Positions 31,072 to 34,702 of a stretch of DNA of 34,702 nucleotides are shown in pieces. This DNA is from Ruminococcus sp. (GTDB taxonomy: Bacteria; Bacillota; Clostridia; Oscillospirales; Acutalibacteraceae), in contig DPHV01000012.1 of NCBI GenBank assembly GCA_003521625.1, forward strand, positions 1 through 34,702, written 5' to 3'. Numbering within the stretch: the first letter of the stretch is position 1; each line of letters opens with the position of its first letter. A program made the position numbers and the translations under genes. The notes beneath the pieces were generated by a model that saw only the letters and a program-made list of their open reading frames with translations, was not told where the DNA came from and searched no databases.

Positions 31072-32100
31072 TTACTCGGCTGATGTTGTGCCTGTGTTCT
31101 GTGAGGTCGTCTGTGTTGTCTGCGGTGAGTATGTTGTAATGTCAATTGACTTGATAACCACGTTTTCAACAGGTTTGTCGTCATCATCGACCTTGACTAC
31201 AGCAATCTTGTCAACAACATCCATTCCGTCAATTATCTGCGCAAAAACAGTGTGACCTCTGTCAACTGCGTTGTATGCACCGTCAAGATACGGATTTCCT
31301 CCGTTTGCTTCGTAAAGCGATTGAACTTCCTCAGGCACTATGTCAGTGTCATAACAATTATTTCCGTTTTTCTGAATAAACGCAGAAAGCAGGTTTGAAT
31401 CCTTGTAGTTTAATAGCTGCGTTTTGATATTTTCCCAATTGCTTTCAAGCTTTGCCCAACCGCCGTTGTTTTTGTACGCCTCGGCACTCGTCTGGTTTAT
31501 AAAAAACTGACTTCCGTTTGTATCCTGTGCAGAATTAGCCATTGAAACGGCTCCTCTTACGTTAAACAGCTTGTCACAGAACTCATCTTCAAACTCCGTA
31601 CCGTAGGAGCTTGTTCCGTTGGGAGCGTTTTCGTCATTTCCGCAATGACCGCCCTGCACGATAAAGTCCCTTACAACTCTGTGGAAAGTTGTGTTGTTGT
31701 ACTTTCCTTCTTTTGCGAGGTTAATGAAATTTGTGACAGTCTTGGGAGCCTGTTCTGGGAAAAATCTCATTGTGAAATCGCCAAGCGTTGTATGGACTAC
31801 CGCAACAGTGTCACCCTCGTTCGGCATTTCGAGCTGAAAGCCGACTGCATTTTCAGTATCATGGAGAATGTTAGGTTCAATTCCCAGTGTGGAAGCGTCA
31901 ATTCCAAGGCTTTCAAGCGCACCTACTGCCGTTGCTTCATCAGCAGTGCTTGCAGGCACCGGCGAGGTTGTTGCAACTTCGTCAGAGGTTGCAGACTGTG
32001 TTTTTCCGTTTTCACATCCTGAAAACGAAATAGCCGCAGAAATGCAAATCAAAGCGCATAAAGCAACGCTTGAAAGCCTTCTTAACTTATTCGTATTCAT
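31072..32100 (-). CDS. Cyclophilin-type peptidyl-prolyl isomerase lipoprotein
   Basis: 342 residues. A basic start, hydrophobic stretch and lipobox FSGC (Cys about 28) indicate a membrane-anchored extracytoplasmic lipoprotein. After a Thr/Ala linker, the cyclophilin domain shows VHTTLGDFTMRFFPEQAPKTVTNF (about 114-137), TTFHRVVRDFIVQGG (about 149-163), the NSAQDTNGSQFFI core (about 199-211) and HTVFAQIIDGMDVVDKI (about 293-309). A helical insert of about 75 residues separates the last two motifs, longer than in a minimal cyclophilin. It probably helps fold secreted proteins, which is relevant to a cell exporting many large enzymes. ATG 32100 follows AAAGGAAA. Confidence 0.92.
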   Translation of the reverse strand: MNTNKLRRLSSVALCALICISAAISFSGCENGKTQSATSDEVATTSPVPASTADEATAVGALESLGIDASTLGIEPNILHDTENAVGFQLEMPNEGDTVAVVHTTLGDFTMRFFPEQAPKTVTNFINLAKEGKYNNTTFHRVVRDFIVQGGHCGNDENAPNGTSSYGTEFEDEFCDKLFNVRGAVSMANSAQDTNGSQFFINQTSAEAYKNNGGWAKLESNWENIKTQLLNYKDSNLLSAFIQKNGNNCYDTDIVPEEVQSLYEANGGNPYLDGAYNAVDRGHTVFAQIIDGMDVVDKIAVVKVDDDDKPVENVVIKSIDITTYSPQTTQTTSQNTGTTSAE

Positions 32101-32142
32101 ATTCTGTTTCCTTTCCGGATTTATTCTAAAACACACAAGTTT

Positions 32143-32171
32143 ATTTTAACATATAAGCTGAAAAATTGCAA
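32143..32171 (-). promoter_or_regulatory. Cyclophilin gene promoter
   Basis: Minus-strand TTGCAA (32166-32171) and TAAAAT (32143-32148), 17 bases apart. Confidence 0.6.
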
Positions 32172-32273
32172 GTTTACGCATATTATGCAGGGATTGTGCC
32201 GTATTTAAAGTGTAATAAATCACTTCGTTTTTACATATGTTTATTTGTAACCAAATATTACGGAGGTTTTAAA

Positions 32274-33194
32274 ATGTCAGAATATTTACCCGAGGGAAAA
32301 CTCATTTCCGAACAGGAGAACATAAATATTATTCATTCACCGCAGCTTCTGTATGAAGCTATGTGCGACAGAAAAATACTTGAGGCAAAAGCATTTATGT
32401 GCGACTCGAATCACAACCTTATTGTCAATCTCGGCTCTATGAAGGGAATCATTCCACGAGAGGACGGTGCACTCGGCATACGTGAGGGTACAGTACGTGA
32501 CATTGCGGTTATTTCAAGGGTTAATCGTCCCGTTTGTTTCATCGTAAAAGGATTTGATACTGACGAGTACGGCAAAAAATGCGCAATTCTATCAAGAGAA
32601 GCGGCACAAAAGCAATGCCTTGACAACTATATTTCAAAGCTAATCTGCGGAGATGTTGTCAACGCAAGAATAACTCACCTTGAAAATTTTGGTGCGTTTG
32701 CAGACATCGGCTGCGGAATCGTTGCGCTTATGCCGATTGACACAATATCAGTTTCACGTATAGAACATCCAAGAGAACGCTTTACTGTAGGTATGGATAT
32801 AAAGGCGATAATCAAGTCCATTGAGAACGGACGAATCAGTCTGAGTCACAAGGAGCTTCTCGGCACATGGGAGGAAAACGCCGCCAATTTCTCCCCCGGT
32901 GAAACTGTTTCGGGAATTGTGAGGAGTGTTGAGAATTACGGAGCATTCGTTGAGCTTTCCCCTAATCTTGCAGGACTTGCCGAATGTAAGGAGGGAGTAA
33001 AAGCAGGACAGCAGGCGAGCGTGTACATAAAAAGTATTATCCCCGAAAAAATGAAAATTAAGCTGATTATTATAGATACCTTTGACTACAAATACAATCC
33101 GCAAAAACCGCAGTATTATTTTTCGGAAAATCACATTGACAAGTTTATTTACTCTCCGGACAACTGCACAAAACGAGTGGAAACTGTTTTTTAG
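32274..33194 (+). CDS. S1-domain RNA-binding protein
   Basis: 306 residues, cytosolic. After an N-terminal region that itself looks like a divergent S1 repeat (about 30-100, SMKGIIPREDG), two clear S1 domains follow: about 125-190 (GDVVNARITHLENFGAFADIGCGIVALMP) and about 208-270 (GETVSGIVRSVENYGAFVELSPNLAGLAE). This is the ribosomal protein S1/RpsA-like pattern, shorter than full S1, and the protein probably binds mRNA. I chose ATG 32274 behind CGGAGG; the longer reading from 32166 has no site. It is divergent to the cyclophilin gene. Confidence 0.9.
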   Translation: MSEYLPEGKLISEQENINIIHSPQLLYEAMCDRKILEAKAFMCDSNHNLIVNLGSMKGIIPREDGALGIREGTVRDIAVISRVNRPVCFIVKGFDTDEYGKKCAILSREAAQKQCLDNYISKLICGDVVNARITHLENFGAFADIGCGIVALMPIDTISVSRIEHPRERFTVGMDIKAIIKSIENGRISLSHKELLGTWEENAANFSPGETVSGIVRSVENYGAFVELSPNLAGLAECKEGVKAGQQASVYIKSIIPEKMKIKLIIIDTFDYKYNPQKPQYYFSENHIDKFIYSPDNCTKRVETVF

Positions 33195-33218
33195 GGCAGA
33201 CAAAACTACTCCGATTAG

Positions 33219-33247
33219 TTGACAGAAAATTACTCCGATGATATGAT
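33219..33247 (+). promoter_or_regulatory. rmuC promoter with flanking direct repeat
   Basis: A consensus TTGACA (33219-33224) and TATGAT (33242-33247) with spacer 17. TACTCCGAT occurs at 33207-33215, just before the -35, and again at 33231-33239 inside the spacer, 24 bases apart, so a bound regulator would block the promoter. Confidence 0.8.
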
Positions 33248-33277
33248 AATAATATATTATTTTTCGAGGAGTAAAAT

Positions 33278-34528
33278 ATGGAATTAACTGAAATTCTTTT
33301 AATCATTTTGTGTGCTTCTGTGTTGATTATCAGCATTATAAGCATTATTGTAATTCTTAAAAAAGGCAACGGAGGTACACAGGCGAGCACAGACGAAATC
33401 ACAAATATAGTCCGAAATGAAATCGGCAGTCAAATGAGCACACAGCGACAAGAGCTTTCCATGCAGATACAAAGCACCGTTAAAAATATGGGCGATATGA
33501 TTTCCGGAAATCAGACCGAAAAGATGTCGCAGCTTGAGGAGAGAATTAAAACGTTTTCTCTTGAAAATGAACAAAAGCTTGAAAACATCAGGCATTCTGT
33601 TGAGGAAAGACTTGAATATCTGCAAAATGATAACAACCGTCAGCTTGAAAAAATGAGAGAAACTGTTGACGAAAAGCTGCAAAAAACGCTTGAAGAGAAG
33701 ATGAATAAGTCTTTTTCACTTGTCAACGAACGTCTTGAGCAGGTGTATAAGGGACTTGGCGAAATGCAGAGCCTTGCTGTCGGCGTCGGTGATTTGAAAA
33801 AAGTCCTGTCAAACGTCAAAACAAGAGGTATTCTCGGTGAAATTCAACTTAAAAGCATTTTGTCCGAAATACTTTCACCCGAACAGTATGAGGAAAACAT
33901 TGCTACAAAGAAAGGCTCAAAAAACGTAGTTGAATTTGCAATCAAACTTCCCGCAGACGACGACAGCGTTGTTTATCTTCCTATTGACTCAAAATTCCCC
34001 GGTGACACATACGCAAACTTGCGTGACGCTATAGAAAAAGGTGATAAAGATGAAATAGAAGCATCTGTGAAAGTTCTTGTCGCAACAATCAAAAGTGAAG
34101 CAAAAGATATTCACGACAAGTACATTGACCCGCCTAACACAACAGAGTTTGCAATTATGTTTTTACCCTTTGAAGGACTTTACAGCGAGGTTGTCAACCG
34201 AGGACTGGTTGAAATATTACAGCGTGATTACAAAGTGAATATTGCAGGTCCGAGCACTATGGCGGCTCTGCTCAATTCCCTGCAAATGGGATTTAAAACG
34301 CTTGCCGTTCAGAAGCGAAGTGCAGAAGTCTGGGAGGTTTTAGGCGGAGTAAAGCAGGAGTTTGATAAGTTCAACGATGTACTTATTCTGACTCAGCAAC
34401 GTCTTGACCAGGCAAACAAGGAACTCGATAAGCTTGTCGGGGTAAGGACAAGACAAATTCAGCGTAAGCTAAAAAACATTCAGTCGCCGACAAATTCAAT
34501 TAATGATTTTTCTGAATCAGAAGAATAG
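33278..34528 (+). CDS. rmuC: DNA recombination protein RmuC
   Basis: 416 residues: one N-terminal membrane segment (about 4-27), a long coiled coil (about 40-160; repeated LEER/LEK heptads) and the RmuC domain (about 170-370), opening with KTRGILGEIQL, then YLPIDSKFPGDTY and FLPFEGLYSEV, with a helical tail. The RmuC domain resembles restriction-endonuclease-like nucleases and the family limits inversions at short inverted repeats. The length is normal. ATG 33278 follows GAGGAG. Confidence 0.93.
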   Translation: MELTEILLIILCASVLIISIISIIVILKKGNGGTQASTDEITNIVRNEIGSQMSTQRQELSMQIQSTVKNMGDMISGNQTEKMSQLEERIKTFSLENEQKLENIRHSVEERLEYLQNDNNRQLEKMRETVDEKLQKTLEEKMNKSFSLVNERLEQVYKGLGEMQSLAVGVGDLKKVLSNVKTRGILGEIQLKSILSEILSPEQYEENIATKKGSKNVVEFAIKLPADDDSVVYLPIDSKFPGDTYANLRDAIEKGDKDEIEASVKVLVATIKSEAKDIHDKYIDPPNTTEFAIMFLPFEGLYSEVVNRGLVEILQRDYKVNIAGPSTMAALLNSLQMGFKTLAVQKRSAEVWEVLGGVKQEFDKFNDVLILTQQRLDQANKELDKLVGVRTRQIQRKLKNIQSPTNSINDFSESEE

Positions 34529-34546
34529 AAAACACTTAATAACTTA

Positions 34547-34582
34547 TAGGTGAGCAATACGACTTTTGCTCACCTATTTTCT
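34547..34582 (+). terminator. rmuC terminator
   Basis: TAGGTGAGCAA (34547-34557) pairs perfectly with TTGCTCACCTA (34566-34576), followed by TTTTCT. Confidence 0.9.
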
Positions 34583-34650
34583 ATAAATTATTAACTTTTA
34601 ATGTGATTATCCCTTTAATGCGCTTGTACTTTAGGCATATTTAATGGAGA

Positions 34651-34666
34651 TAAACGATAATTTAGC
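34651..34666. repeat. Right copy of a 16-bp inverted repeat
   Basis: TAAACGATAATTTAGC is the exact reverse complement of bases 61-76. Nothing else is recognisable between the rmuC terminator and the window end. Confidence 0.45.
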
Positions 34667-34702
34667 GGTGTAAAATTAATTATTGTAGCGGCGAACTGTG
34701 TT

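Noticed and set aside
31032..31187. N-terminal extension of the HAD hydrolase
   Set aside because: It overlaps the end of the cyclophilin gene and is His/Arg/Gln-rich; the ATG at 31031 has a good ribosome site.

Overview
The window is an AT-rich stretch of a Gram-positive Clostridia chromosome, most likely an Oscillospiraceae starch degrader close to Ruminococcus (R. bromii-like). The evidence is the dockerin-bearing AmyE-type amylases with CBM26 modules, a CotH protein ending in a dockerin, a cohesin-like lipoprotein, a T-box in front of pheST, an ireB gene, and strong AGGAGG ribosome sites with frequent TTG/GTG starts. The species is inferred, not proven. I see no prophage, transposase or CRISPR array.

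Layout. 1-715: two very small cysteine-rich genes that standard ORF length cut-offs miss. 716-6990: two secreted dockerin amylases on the minus strand with an AraC regulator between them on the plus strand. 7286-9241: endonuclease IV, two poorly known genes (one with a SAP domain) and tRNA-Pro(GGG), all on the minus strand. 9383-15150: glycogen operon transcribed glgB-glgC-glgD-glgA. 15433-18515: a divergent pair, secreted CotH-dockerin (minus) and a lipoprotein with a Ser/Asn linker and a cohesin-like domain (plus). 18696-20744: pyridoxal kinase, ECF transporter S component and a small radical SAM enzyme. 20887-25468: a membrane protein, then a GntR/ABC-ATPase/ABC-permease/YbaK-like operon. 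25634-29375: Phe T-box and pheST. 29546-34528: ireB plus a small unknown gene, HAD hydrolase, cyclophilin lipoprotein, S1 protein and rmuC.

How it fits together. The left half is about alpha-glucan. Extracellular amylases carry dockerins that could dock onto a cohesin, and one candidate cohesin is tethered to the membrane by a lipid and sits back to back with a third dockerin protein. The cell stores glucose as glycogen through ADP-glucose. The branching enzyme of that operon has lost its catalytic nucleophile (Asp to Gly) and the region-I histidine (His to Asn), so it looks like a pseudoenzyme. The right half is mostly housekeeping.

Most worth following: the apparently dead GlgB, the lipoprotein cohesin with its GTGAA-rich divergent promoter, the B6 kinase/ECF/radical SAM operon, and the two Cys-rich microproteins. 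Gene starts were moved from the longest ORF to the codon with a proper ribosome site in eight cases (both amylases, nfo, cotH, ABC permease, HAD, cyclophilin, S1 protein).
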